Part shown: positions 13,331 through 25,600 of the stretch, in pieces
How positions within the stretch are numbered: the stretch's first letter is position 1
How the letters are laid out: every line of letters begins with the position of its first letter
Origin: Vitis vinifera
Lineage: Eukaryota; Streptophyta; Magnoliopsida; Vitales; Vitaceae
DNA: 64,000 bases
Assembly: GCF_030704535.1 (NCBI RefSeq)
Contig: NC_081812.1
Coordinates: 15,287,001 to 15,351,000, forward strand
Reading direction: 5' to 3'
Program-made: the position numbers and the translations under genes
Notes under the pieces: generated by a model
What the model was told of the DNA's origin: nothing
What the model saw: the letters and a program-made list of their open reading frames with translations, nothing else
The model's database searches: none

Positions 13331-13963
13331 GGCAAACCACAAACAAAGATGATTTACACCAAGGCAATGCTAACCACAATAAATAGCATCTAGGAAATTC
13401 AACATGGGGGCGTTCTCCAACTCCAAAGAATCCCTAAACACAGCATTCAAGATATTTTACAACCAGAACCAGCATGCTTTATCCAACTTTTGGTCTCAGT
13501 TTCATAGATCATATAGCTTTAAAAAATACTCAACAATTCAACAAACAGAAACTCTTTCTACAGCCATTTCAGATGATAAATGCAGATCTTGTTTTTATTA
13601 GTTGAGAGTTGACTATGTGCCTTCCAGAACAGATTGTTGATCCAAGTCAAGGGGCTGAATCTCAAAGACTTTGGTAAATTGTTTTCAACTTCATTTTGTT
13701 TGACTCTTTCCCCAGGAACATTTTTTGTATGTCAGGACTCATCCATTAAGCAGGCTTACTTTCAAAAACTCCATATCCATACACAACGGATAAACGTATC
13801 AATTCATTAAAAAAAAAAAAAACCAAGCCTAACTTTTTGCATTTCTGGATAAAGCAGTCAAAACCGACCACTCAAGCAAGGCTTGCAATCTCTCTGAGTT
13901 GATCACTGCAATCTAACCAAAAAAACCCAGTTTTAACCATCCTCCCTCCATACCTGTCATAGG

Positions 13964-14050
13964 TTTTTTTTTTTTTTTTATAGGTAAAAGCAATTGTATT
14001 AAAAGTGCCTAAAACACGCCTAAAGAATACACAATGTATACAAGGCCAAA
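13964..14050 (-). mobile_element. LINE 3' end, second copy
   Basis: A poly-T run, TATAGGTAAA, then a segment with AAAAGTGCCTAAAACACGCC and AATGTATACAAG. It aligns by eye with the repeat at 13233-13330 and has the same polarity. It is interpreted as a second 5'-truncated LINE insertion of the same family. No target duplication was identified with confidence. Confidence 0.55.
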
Positions 14051-15760
14051 AATAGGGGGAGGGATTCAAAAAAAACACTTACAGCCCAACCAATCAATAA
14101 AGTCAAATAAAAACAATGTGCTAGACCCCTTTTATAAGTTGGTCATAAAAGCGGCCTGGGCTTCAGTTCTTCCACTTTTACCATTAGTGCTGCTGACAAT
14201 TAAGTCACTGCTGAAATTTAAGAGGCCAACAATTCAATTTGTCCAAGTTCTTCCAACAGAAAATTCCTATCAAGTGGAATTAATCTAACTTCTTCCAATA
14301 GAAATTTCCTACCAAATGGAATGCACATCCAACATAAACTTCCAACAGTGTTTTGCTCTATCTAATGCCAAATATTCTACAAAAAAAAAAAAGAGGAAAA
14401 AGAAAGGTCATCATGGTTTCTCTTTTCATGTCCACAGAGCATATGCAACTAGACCCATATCATTCCTTACAACTGCAATTATTTTCATTGTGCATGAAAA
14501 TCTACAGCAATCAACTTTCCCTCATCCTGTCACAGTCAAGGCCCCATTATCTTTTCAGAAAATTTTCAAGATTGAGAGTTAAGAATGGTGGGAGCATTCC
14601 TTTAGCCAATTCAGATCATGATGGTTTGAAGAGATTGCAAGGACAGATTAGTTTGGAGATTTATTAAGGATGGGAAGTTCTCCATAAATCCTTTTATGAA
14701 TCTTTAGAATTAGTTTTTGGAGGCACTAACTCTTAGTAGTTTATTAAGCCTTTTCCTTGATCATTACAATATACGCCCTATTTTTGAAATTATTAATTAA
14801 ACTTTTCCAGCAGCCACTAACTCTTAGTGGTTTATTAAGCCCTATGGATTTGTTGAGTTGATGTTCCTTGGTTTTTTGTATCCCTTACAAAATAGTTCAT
14901 GATATTTTTATATTTCTTTTGTTCTCTTAATACTCATATCACTAACCTAAGAGAATTGCATGCAATTCCTGGTATAAAAGTTTTCTAGCTCTTTCTCAAT
15001 GTAATTGTCTTGCAATTTACCTAAATACCAGTAAACAGACTGAGCTTTCTTATGAAGAATTTTGGATTTGTAGCATTATATTTCCATTCCTAATACTTTA
15101 TAAAGGTATATCCTCCAAAAGCTCACCAACCTGAAAGAGATTAGGGTGCTAAACTTTATTAGCATAAGAAAAGGGGGGAATAGTAGGGGCAGAAGTTGCA
15201 AAGCTGATTCTTGCACTTTTACATAAAGTGCACAACCTCCATTGAGTCCTGAACATGGGTGATTATATATGTTTACTCTTAACACCCTCCTCTGGGTTCA
15301 AAGGAAGACCAGTATTAAAAGGGACCCATGAGATCATATGGGCAGTTATCTGCATTATCATATTATTATAGCCTAGTACCAAAATAGTAAAAATTATGAA
15401 ATCTAAGTGCATGTCAAAATTGTAAAAACGGAATTTAGCAGGTAGTGATAATCCTATTTTTTCCAAAACAGAAACAACTTACTGAACTGATGATAGGAAC
15501 TTTAGTCTAGAAACAAGTAACTCAGAATTTATTGCTCGAGTTATTATACTCAAAATGAAACAAAAAGTAAGATTCTAAATAACCACACTAAAACACAAAT
15601 AACGTGAACAAACAAAACATGCATAATTCTCAGAATTACTATTACAATGAAATAAAAGAGAACCCATTTGCAAAAATTTCAGTTTGTTCAAAAAGGAAAA
15701 TAAGTTTTGACATTCAGGAATATTACCTTAACATCAATGAGTCAAGCATCTAGTTAAATG
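14051..15760. other. Spacer and probable MED4 3' flank
   Basis: No reading frame here resembles a known protein. A short direct repeat (CACTAACTCTTAGTRGTTTA) occurs near 14722 and again near 14815, about 93 bp apart. The 500 bp nearest 15760 may hold the MED4 3' UTR, but no cleavage site can be fixed. Confidence 0.4.
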
Positions 15761-17005
15761 TCAATCTTCGTCTTCAGAGCTTCCCATTTCACTACTATAA
15801 TCACTACTATCATCATCTTGATCGAGGTTAATATCCAGCTGAACATGTGGAACATGTATTGGCTCAGGAGCCTTTTGCAATCCATGAGCAGCAAGGGGTC
15901 GTGGAAGTTGCTCCTCAGCTCTAGAAGGAATTGGAATAGACTCCAGTGGGGGCAATGGCACCGGGTCCCCAGGTTTCCATCCAGGTGGAGGCACAATTGG
16001 TAAGCTTGGCAATTCCACCGGCATCCCAGGTTTCCAACCTGATGGAACTGTGATGTTTGGAGGAAGCAAACCCTGAATTGAAGGTAGATTGGCAAGTGGG
16101 TTGGAATCTGCAGGTTGTGCAGGTGGGGGTTCAATGAATGTTTCAATTGTCTTCTCCTTGATTCCTACTGCTTTAGGTAAACCGACATCAAGGTCAGAAA
16201 AGTTGTATAGCTGGGAAGCACGCATTTGCTCCTCCTGTGGGGCAGGAGGAAGCGCACCACGAAGAGGAGCCTGACCAGCACCAAATTCTGGTGGTGCAAA
16301 GGTTGTGTAGCTTATCCGGTGGGCATATGACAAAATATCTGATAAATTTAGCTGAGAAGCAACAGTAGTGGTACATGAAGAAGAATCCTCAGAATCATCA
16401 GCTGTGTTTGATCGTTTGGGGCGACGATAATCAGAGTAGTCATCAACAAGTATGTCAAGAACCGCCTCAGCTTCCTTTAGTTTATTGGCAAAGGCAAGAA
16501 TGGCAGAATCCTTGGACCGGATTTCACGTGTGATCTTTTGCTTAGCATCTTGTAGATCAAGAATTTCTTGAAGTTCTGCAACTGCTTCAAAGAGTTGAGT
16601 TTGAAGGGACGTGAAAAGGGAAAGGATTTCTTTGGTGGAGGAAGGAGAGTGTTCAAGTGGAGTTGGGGTTGGGGGTATGGATTGAGAAGAAAGAAAGGTA
16701 GGGAGGGTGCCTCTAAAGGAGGTGAGCCAAAGGGATCGGTTAGGTGAGACCTCAAAGAGTCTAGATGCAAGGGAAGCCATCTGGAGGAGGAGAGATTGGG
16801 CTCTAGAGAGAGGTGGAAGGAGAGAAAGGAGGGTTGAGGAGGTTGTGGTAGTTGACAGATTTGACTGTTGGTGTGGTTGCTGCGATTGTGGGATTTGAGA
16901 GGAGAGTTTTGGAGCCGTAGAGTTTTGAAGAGAGGGTGAATTTGGATTTGGAAGGCCTAACCGAGCAGGCGACTGAACAATTTGGTGTTGGACACTTTGT
17001 AGCAT
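15761..17005 (-). CDS. MED4: Mediator of RNA polymerase II subunit 4
   Basis: A subunit of the middle module of the Mediator complex, which links DNA-bound regulators to RNA polymerase II in the nucleus. A single open frame of 414 residues starts at the ATG at 17005 (MLQSVQHQIVQSPARLGLP) and ends in the acidic tail SSDYSSEMGSSEDED. The Ser/Thr/Gln-rich N-terminus is followed by a helical core with KEILSLFTSLQTQLFEAVAE, LQDAKQKITREIRSKDSAIL and VDDYSDYRRPKR, then the invariant ISYTTFAPPEFGAGQAPLRG and two GWKPG repeats (PSGWKPGMPVELP and PPGWKPGDPVPLP). Length and order agree with Arabidopsis MED4 (At5g02850) as I remember it. No intron is needed in the coding part. Confidence 0.96.
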   Translation of the reverse strand: MLQSVQHQIVQSPARLGLPNPNSPSLQNSTAPKLSSQIPQSQQPHQQSNLSTTTTSSTLLSLLPPLSRAQSLLLQMASLASRLFEVSPNRSLWLTSFRGTLPTFLSSQSIPPTPTPLEHSPSSTKEILSLFTSLQTQLFEAVAELQEILDLQDAKQKITREIRSKDSAILAFANKLKEAEAVLDILVDDYSDYRRPKRSNTADDSEDSSSCTTTVASQLNLSDILSYAHRISYTTFAPPEFGAGQAPLRGALPPAPQEEQMRASQLYNFSDLDVGLPKAVGIKEKTIETFIEPPPAQPADSNPLANLPSIQGLLPPNITVPSGWKPGMPVELPSLPIVPPPGWKPGDPVPLPPLESIPIPSRAEEQLPRPLAAHGLQKAPEPIHVPHVQLDINLDQDDDSSDYSSEMGSSEDED

Positions 17006-17033
17006 TTTGGACTTTTCCTTCCTTCTTCTTCAA

Positions 17034-18300
17034 AGAATCCTACAACATGGTATTGAAGAGAATAGAAAGAGATGGTCTTAAACATTCACTTGGCAACCTA
17101 AATATATTACAGACAATAATCAGAATATGTCACAAGCACTCATGATATGTTGCATTACCTAAAGAATAGGGATGACCAAATCAATACCAATAAAATCAAG
17201 AACACCAAAATATTCTATAGAAAGGCATAACCCAGAATCCAAAGAGAAAAATGGTTCTTTCACTCATAGAACAAAAGAAAAGGATCATCAAATAGAGGGA
17301 AAGAAAATTCAAAACTAAATGGCCTAACAAGGATGAAAATCAAATGAGCATAATCACCATATAACTTGATAATTAGTAAAGTATAGTCAATATCATGCAA
17401 GAGAGATAGGCTCTCTTTTTTCATAGTAAAAGGAGACAAATATTTACAGTTGATCACTATAATAGAAGATTGGATATAAATAGAAACTATAATGGTGATC
17501 AACGAACATAAGAAATCATTGGCAGCAATATTTTGAGAAAAAGCCCTGCTAATGATGGATAAGTAAACATAATATAGAAAAATTCACCAGGTAGTAGTGA
17601 TTATGGAGCCACGGAAATCCTTGCAAGTTTAGTTCGGAAACAGGAAATGTTTTACATAACAACAAAAGGAGCCAAAATATATTATTTGCTCCTGTGTCAA
17701 AAGCGCATTAAGCACTAAAAAGAAGTTTATATCCATCCCCGAAGACCCAAATAAACTGAATTAAAATCATTTTAAAAAAAAAAATCCCAGAATTTTTGGG
17801 CATTGTAACATTTCAGAATCATTGCTCTTGCTCACGAAGGCAAAAGAATTGAGTTGATCTTAGCTTTGAAAGCAAGAAAGATACTTAAAAAATGAGAACT
17901 GCTCAATGGCATTATGAATGGACTCCCCCCTACATGCAATTTGAATATAGAACATCATGGCGTGCCCTTGGATCTACTATAGCTCAACATCCCAGCCATT
18001 TGAAGAAAATCAGATATGAAATTTGAGAGAGCGAAAGCCAGAGGACGTACAGGAAACAATCGTGCTGGGACTTAGGACAAACAGCGCCTCAAACCGTTCG
18101 TTTTCGACGAGTCGAGACAGGAGAGACACTGAAATTCTCGTCCTTCCGGTGATTCACTTTTCGAATAGGAGAAACCACGAGCCTTCAACTCACCAAAAAG
18201 ACCCTAAACGCCGAGAATTTTAGGGATTTTAACCAAGGGACCGGAGAGCGGAGGGACAGACGACTTTTAATTTATAAAACCGTTTGATTAGGATTTTGGA
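17034..18300 (-). promoter_or_regulatory. MED4 5' UTR intron, leader exon and promoter (putative)
   Basis: On the minus strand a candidate acceptor TTGTAG lies just upstream of the start (around 17039), and a candidate donor (CCT|GTACGT) is near 18044. Together they would define an intron of about 1 kb inside the 5' UTR. The stretch 18045-18240 is less AT-rich, as expected for a leader exon, and a TATAAATTA box lies at about 18270-18278. Upstream, at about 18335-18390, are several GGGCC/TGGGC site II-like elements. All of this is inferred from motifs and composition. Confidence 0.45.
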
Positions 18301-19695
18301 GTGGAGAGCCTGATCGCAAAGCCCAAGACTCGGTATGAATGGGCCTTTCCCCTAAGGCCCAATTTGTACACTTTGCTTGGGTTGGGCTCTTGGCATTCTT
18401 GCTTTCTGAAATAAGGTATCCACTTCATGGTCTTCTTCGATTTCTGTCAGCCTTTATCACTGAGCCTTTTAACGTGAGATGTCTTCTTTCAACAGTATTG
18501 TTTTCATAATTTTATGAATCAACAACATACAAAACATGAAAAGGGGAAAAATGGTAAAAAATTTAAGATTTCAAACATTTAAAAGAAACATTAAACTAAG
18601 AAACGATGAAATTAGATTGCATCTCAATATACAATTAAAAACTTTAAGAATGAAATTGTTTAAAAAGATGTAATTAGAGAGTGGTTGAATGGGCCTTTTA
18701 AAATTATGAAAAAAAATATATTTAGGAAAGGGTTTATTCTTTTACTAATTTTGATACAAAGGTCAACTAAATGATTATGAAGAAATATTTGTGCTAGACA
18801 GACAAAATAATCCAAAAAACAACTTCCACTTATTATTATTTTTTATTTTTTATTTTAACATATATGATTTATTCCTTTTAGTTCAATAATCCTGAAGTAT
18901 AAACTCTGCAAGGCTTGACTTCAGTTATTTAAAAAAAAGTATCGGCGATTTGCATCGAGGATGCTGAGTACCTTCACAAGAAGTAAGGATCATAGTATGA
19001 TCCAGTTGTTTGCCACCACCTTCTCCCTGACTCAAGTTTATTGTTGTTATTGCTATTGTCATCTTCCTCATCCCATCGCTACCATCATAATTTTTGTGAA
19101 AACACAGTGCTAATTTTGTTGTATAGCTTCTTATTTTCAGAATATATGGCTTACATACGTTGGACTGTAATCTCTTGACATTTCTACACCCCATCATGAG
19201 TTCACCTCTCCTCTCACAGGACTCCCTACCCTCTCAAGGTTAATGGAGCTTGGAACTTTATTACATATACTGAACATAGGATTTTTTTTCCCCTTTTCGT
19301 AGTTACATCGGCTTGGGCAAAATGCACCATGCAAAATTGAAGAGCATATGGTATAGGAGCAATCATTACAAATAGCAAAACACATTCAATTGGAGCATCT
19401 GAACATTTTGATCCGTAAAGGACTCCAAGCTGGGAGGAAACATTCCTTCTATTTGGTAGTCCTTCGGGGCCATTGTTGCCATTCTAAGACTTCTAGACTA
19501 CAAGGCACGCTGTGCAGGAAAGCATCGTGCATCTCAACATTGATGCTGGTGGAGAAAATATATAGATATTCCGGTTCAATGTCACCAAATAACCATGGAG
19601 GAGTTTGTTAAAGGAAAAGAAGCAAAGAGAAACGCAGAGAAGACGAAAAAGGAGGGGCGAAGGGCAAAAGAAACAGGCAGATGTTGCTCACCAGT
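18300..19695. other. MED4-RVE intergenic spacer and RVE 3' UTR
   Basis: From about 18400 to 18900 this is AT-rich spacer without a gene. The part from about 18900 to 19695 directly follows the RVE stop codon on the minus strand and is likely to be its 3' UTR and flank; an AATAAA (minus) can be read near 19258-19263. Short open frames here are not convincing. Confidence 0.45.
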
Positions 19696-22600
19696 TCAGC
19701 AAGATAAATCAGTGCTTTGCACCTTCCCAGGACTTCCAGCATCAACCCCAACGGATTTGCTATTGGCATCATATGATGACAGGACCTCTCTCTGTACCAA
19801 TCAACCAAGTTGTCTACCACTCAATGCATAGATCATTCACAACTTTCACATAAGTTCTGATATGGAAAAGAATTATCTGATGCTTGCATAAGAAATGCCT
19901 CTTCAGCATGCGTAAATAGTAATGCTTGCAGATATAGAGTACAAATGCAAATTTTCTTTCATGAACTAAGATAATCATCAAATGTGAACAATTGCAGCTT
20001 AGACAAATTCACATGAAATGAAGGGTATAACACTCACAATTGGCTCAAAATCAGGGCTAGACAAGTTGATAGTGAGGTTTCTCATCAACAATAATACCTA
20101 CAAAAGTTCCACATAGACTCATTAGCATTCTTCTGACAAGAAATATCCTTCATAGTAAGAGAATCATTAATCAAATTCATATGATTCAAGTGGGTAACAC
20201 ATACCACTTCACTAGCCAAACCCATGAAAAATACAAAAACTATACACCACCGAAAAGGTCAAGAGTTCATGAAATATCAAATGAATGTCAGGCTGATCAA
20301 CTAATGAGGAACAAGCAAAGGTCAAGAGTTCATGAAAACATCAAATGATTATCAGGCCTAACAAATAATGAGGAACACACATCTCAAAGTTTTACACTAA
20401 AACCACTTCATTGTGAACAAAAGAAGAATGCCATAGCTAACTACAGTTTTAAATCTTACAATGATGTCGACACTACAGTTAAATCTTCCATAGCAAATTT
20501 ACAGAGTCCCAGTGTGGCTGATCATCCTCTCGGATCAGCTACTGATCATCGTGTAGGTAAGCTATTGCCTCACCAACTAGCTAATCAGACACAAACCCCT
20601 CCTCAGGTGGATTCCTCCTTTTGCTCCTCAGCCTATGGAGTATTAGCAGCCATTTCCAGCTGATGTCCCCCTCCCAGGGGCAGGTTCTTACGCGTTACTC
20701 ACCCGTCTGCCACTGGAAACACCACTTATGTCATAACCAACTAAGAATATAAGCAATCAAATCATTACAAACAACAGGCCCAACCTCAGCAACCACGGTC
20801 CACTTTGACATCACAATGTTGCCAAAGCTATGATTAACTTGAACTAGTTCTCAAAGGGCCAAGTTCCATACAGCTTACTCACAAGCAAGTTCCATATAAA
20901 CCAAGTCCAATCTAAATCAGCAGCTTCAAACAAGGCTGCTGAATAGGAAGCTGGTATAGCTTTGGAGATGAAGATTGATCCTCTAAGTCTCTCTACAGCT
21001 GAAGAAAGAGTGTGTTTTGCTCTAATAGAATATATTCGATTGGAAGAGAAGCGCACGTTGACTCATGCACTCATAAACTTATATGCACTCCTAAACTCCT
21101 GAAATCAGGAACTGGTTTGAAGGTGTCACTCATGAGCTATCTTATTAAAGGAATTCCAACTGCCGGGAACAGGCGAGAAAATAGAAGTGTGCCTTTTAAT
21201 TAAACTGCCGGGGCAGGCTTTTCATTATAATTCTTTCTGGATGAGTTATCAACAAGCATACAACTATCTTAAGTTGTTTCCACAGTAAAGATCAGTACGT
21301 CTTGGTGCAGAAAATTTCCTTGCTCTGTTCATACTTCACAATGTTTGACTTCTTATATAAGCAATCTTTACATTTTAAATGTTTTTTCAGAATCAAGCTC
21401 TTAATTATTTGATAAACTAAAGTCACTTTCTCTTCAGGCCAAATTCAGTTTAATTGGTGAACTTTCACTTTCCAGGAACTTGCTGTATGCATGAAAAGCA
21501 TACAGTTGCTATTTATTGTAGATGTGCACTGGACTCTCAATTTTGAAAGCTCCATATATTTTCAGCTTATTTTCAGGGCTTTATCATTGAGCCATCTGCT
21601 AGAATCAACCAAGCCTATGTCATAAAACTTGTCATAACAGATTTGAGTCAGAGCCACTAACCCCAACCCAAACCATAGGTTACTTGGTCTGTCAATTGAG
21701 TATGATCATATTTATATCCAATGCAAAAATTTTAAGGTCAGCAGTTTGATAGTGTCATTTGTGTGTGACCTTGTTGCATAGAACAAAAATAAGCAGCCCT
21801 AGCCCATCTCAATATCAACTTCATAACAAGCCCAAAAGCTGGTCAAAACTCAACTCAACTTGGTTTCTTTACAGCCTTAAGCAGAGGATATTGAGCTCCT
21901 CCACAACATAATACAATGCAGTGCATGTTAAACAGAAAAGGGCAAACTGTTTTATTTGGAATATTTTTCTAGTGGAAAAATTATATAGCCACTGGTTTTT
22001 TTTTTCCTTTTTGTCCCTATTGGGACTTGACCCTGGAACTTGAACCTGGAACCTCCCGTAAACCCACCCCAACCCTTTACCACTTGAACCAGACCTCAAG
22101 GGCTATATAGCCTCTGGTTTATATGCTTGACTCATTTGATTCATAGTCAGTAGTTGTCAACAGCCAACACAGAAAGTTGAGTTTTCGTATGTAATTAATG
22201 TAGCATCACTCTGGAAGCTTGCCGTATAGATAGTCTAATGAGTAACTAATTAAGGAAGTTACTCTTCACTTGATTATAAAGTGAAACTTTCCAGAGTAAT
22301 TTTAGCAATGTCCTAGCATGCTTTTCCTTTTTCCTTTTCTGGGTCTCTTTGTGCTCCTTTTACTTGGTTTATAAAGATGGTTTAGACTAGTTGTTGCATC
22401 TACTGACCTAATGATGATTAAGAGCCTGAAATTGCCTATATCTCCAATTGCTTGGCAGAACACTTTAGCCTCACCCTTTTTTTGTAGGAACATTTGTGCT
22501 GTTTATGGTCCAAGCCCCACAAAAAACCATCCAGATACAACAATTAAACTTCATCCTACTCTTGAAAACCTCTTCTAACTTATCATAATCATGCTTAAGC

Positions 22601-25600
22601 TATTTCAAATAAAGCCTAAACCTGCCATAACTATAGTTTTGTATTTCGAACATGTTTCACTATCCTAACTGTCTTCACTATTGACTCAGTGATGCACCAG
22701 TCAAAGAAATGTAACTCTATGCCTATAACAGTTTAGACTAGGGAGCAAATTAAAATACATTTGTTAAGCATCAAAGAACCTGGGCTAGGTTCATGAATGT
22801 GGACATAACATTCGCCAGTCCATTAATGTTTAACTTTCTATTTATTTGCTTTTTTAACCTCAAACATTTTTTCTATGTTTTCATATTATTAGATTCTTCT
22901 TACACGACCACTCAGGAAAAAATAGTATATTCAACATAGACTTAAACTACAAGAAATTGGTCATGCACAAATTATGTTTTGGAGACTTAGCTCAATCACA
23001 ATTGCACCATGTGCCGATTATATGCATACCTTATGTTTTAGAAGCATGGCTTAATTATTGTTTAACCACGTTTCTTATCTACCATGATACTGATAGGTAT
23101 CTAATGGAGAATTATTATTGAATTTCAAGAATTTCAAGAAACAAGAGTTCCAACTGGTCCTCAAATCCCTACCAGATCCACAATATTTCCCTGCCCTGTA
23201 ATTCCCCCTCCTTTTCTATTTAAACCTTCCCCTCAGCCCGTATCCAACTGTGACCTAACCTCCACTAAAGCTGTTACAACTAACTGCCAGGTGGCAGTAT
23301 ATTCCTCTTCCCTTTTCTATTATACACATAACGTATAGGAGGCCTATCATTACCCCCCTCAATGAGAGACACCTTGTCCTCAAGGTGGAAGTCAGGAAAG
23401 TGCTCTTTAATTGTGTCAACTGATTCCCATGAAGCTTCAAACTGAGGAAGTCCTTTCCACTGAATAAGTACTTCAATACCAAGCTGATTGTTATTGGGAG
23501 ATTGGTGAATATCTAAGACCTGATCAGGCTCCACAAGCCATTCCAAATCCTCAACAAGAATAGGGGAAAGTGGCTGACACAAATCAGCTGAACCAAGAGC
23601 CCGCTTGAGCTGGGAAACATGAAACACTAGATGAATAGTTGTCGAAGAAGGAAGCTCTAACCTGTACGCCACTGGACCAATTTGCTGCACTACTTTGTAA
23701 GGGCCAAAATATCGTGGGGAGAGCTTCTCATTTGGTCGCTTAGCAAGGGAACGAAGACGATACGGACGAAGCTTTATATAGACAAAATCCCCAACTTCAA
23801 ATTGGACTGCACGTCGATGAGCATCTGCAGATGACTTCATTTTGGATTGGGCACAGTAGAGATGATCCTTTAATTCATTTAAAATTAGATCACGCTCTTG
23901 CAATAACTGATCCACTGCCAAAACAGAGGTGGAATCTGATCCAAAACGTATCAACGGTGGTGGGTCTCGCCCGTAAACTGCTCGAAACGGTGTTGTATTA
24001 GTGGAGGAGTGGAATGTGGTATTATACCAGTATTCTGCCCATGAAATCCATGTAGACCAACGTCCAGGCTTGTTATATGAAAAACATCGAAGGTATGTCT
24101 CCACACAACGGTTGACCACTTCCGTTTGTCCATCCGTTTGCGGATGATATGCGGTACTATGGCAGAGAGAAGTACCCTGCAACCGAAATAGCTCTATCCA
24201 AAATCGGCTAAGAAATACTTTGTCACGATCACTAATAATGGAACGGGGAAATCCATGTAATTTGACAACATCCCGAACAAAGATAGCAGCCACCGTTTGA
24301 GCTGTGAAAGGGTGCTTGAGCAGTGAGAAGTGAGCATATTTGCTCAATCGATCCACAACAACTAAAATGGAGTTATAACCCTCAGACTTAGGAAGCCCCT
24401 CAATAAAGTCCATTGTCACATCGTCCCATATTTTGTCTGGAATAGACAGTGGTTGTAGTAACCCAGCAAGCGACAAAGTTAGGGTCTTATTTTGTTGACA
24501 TACTAGACACTTCTCCACAAACTCTTTGATATCATTTTTCATGCCAACCCAAAAGAAATCTCTTGTGAGTCGTTTGTAAGTCCGCAAGAACTCGGAATGC
24601 CCTCCAACCACGCTAGCATGGCCCTCTTGAAGAAATGCTGGAACAAGGGGTGAGGATTTGGAAGGACTAGGCGCCCCTTGTAAAGGAGAATGCCATGGTC
24701 CAAGGATACCTAGGATAAGCATCCGGATCATCCAGCAGCCTCTGTTTAATCTTAGCAAGATGCGAGTCAGTTTCAACTTGTGAACTGATCAATGAAGTGT
24801 CTATGCGACTGGGAACCATGAGGGCAGCTAACTCCATAGAAATGGGGATGCGAGATAAGGCATCAGCTGCTTTATTCTCCATTCCCGGCCGAAACTGAAT
24901 TTCAAAATCATACCCAAACAGCTTTGCGACCCACTTTTGGTACGACTCATTCACTATTCTTTGCTCTAGTAGAAACTTCAAGCTACTTTGATCCGTTCGC
25001 ACAATAAAGTGGCGACCAAGCAGGTAATGACGCCACTTCTGAACTGCTAAGACAATAGCCATTAACTCTCTTTCATATATGGACTTTTGTCGTTCCCTTG
25101 CTGTGAGGACTTGGCTAAAATAAGCTACTGGTCTATGACTTTGCATCAAAACGGCACCCAAACCATACCCTGAGGCATCCGTCTCTACAATGAAGAGTTG
25201 GCTGAAGTTGGGCAAAGCTAAAACCGGTATTGTTGTCATAGCTGTTTTCAATTTTTGGAAGGCTACCTCAGCCTCTAGGTTCCAATTAAAAGCATCTTTT
25301 TTGAGTTGTTGAGTGAGAGGCCAAGAAATAGCTCCATATCCCTCTACAAATCGACGGTAGTATCCAGTCAATCCGAGAAATCCTCGTAATTCTTTAAGGG
25401 ATTTGGGTGTGGGCCACTCTACCATGGCTGAAATCTTGTTGGGATCAGCAGCAACCCCCTTGGCAGAAACCAAATGGCCCAGGTATTCCAATTGTGGTTT
25501 AGCAAAGAGACATTTCTTTCCATTGACGTGCAGTTGGTGGTTCGCCAGAATGGACAGCACACTTTGCAAATGGTCACAATGCTCCTTCAAGTCTTTGCTG

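Noticed and set aside
20505..20727. Functional rRNA gene or bacterial contamination
   Set aside because: Only about 220 bp of the 16S 5' domain is present, with decay changes and nuclear intron sequence on both sides.
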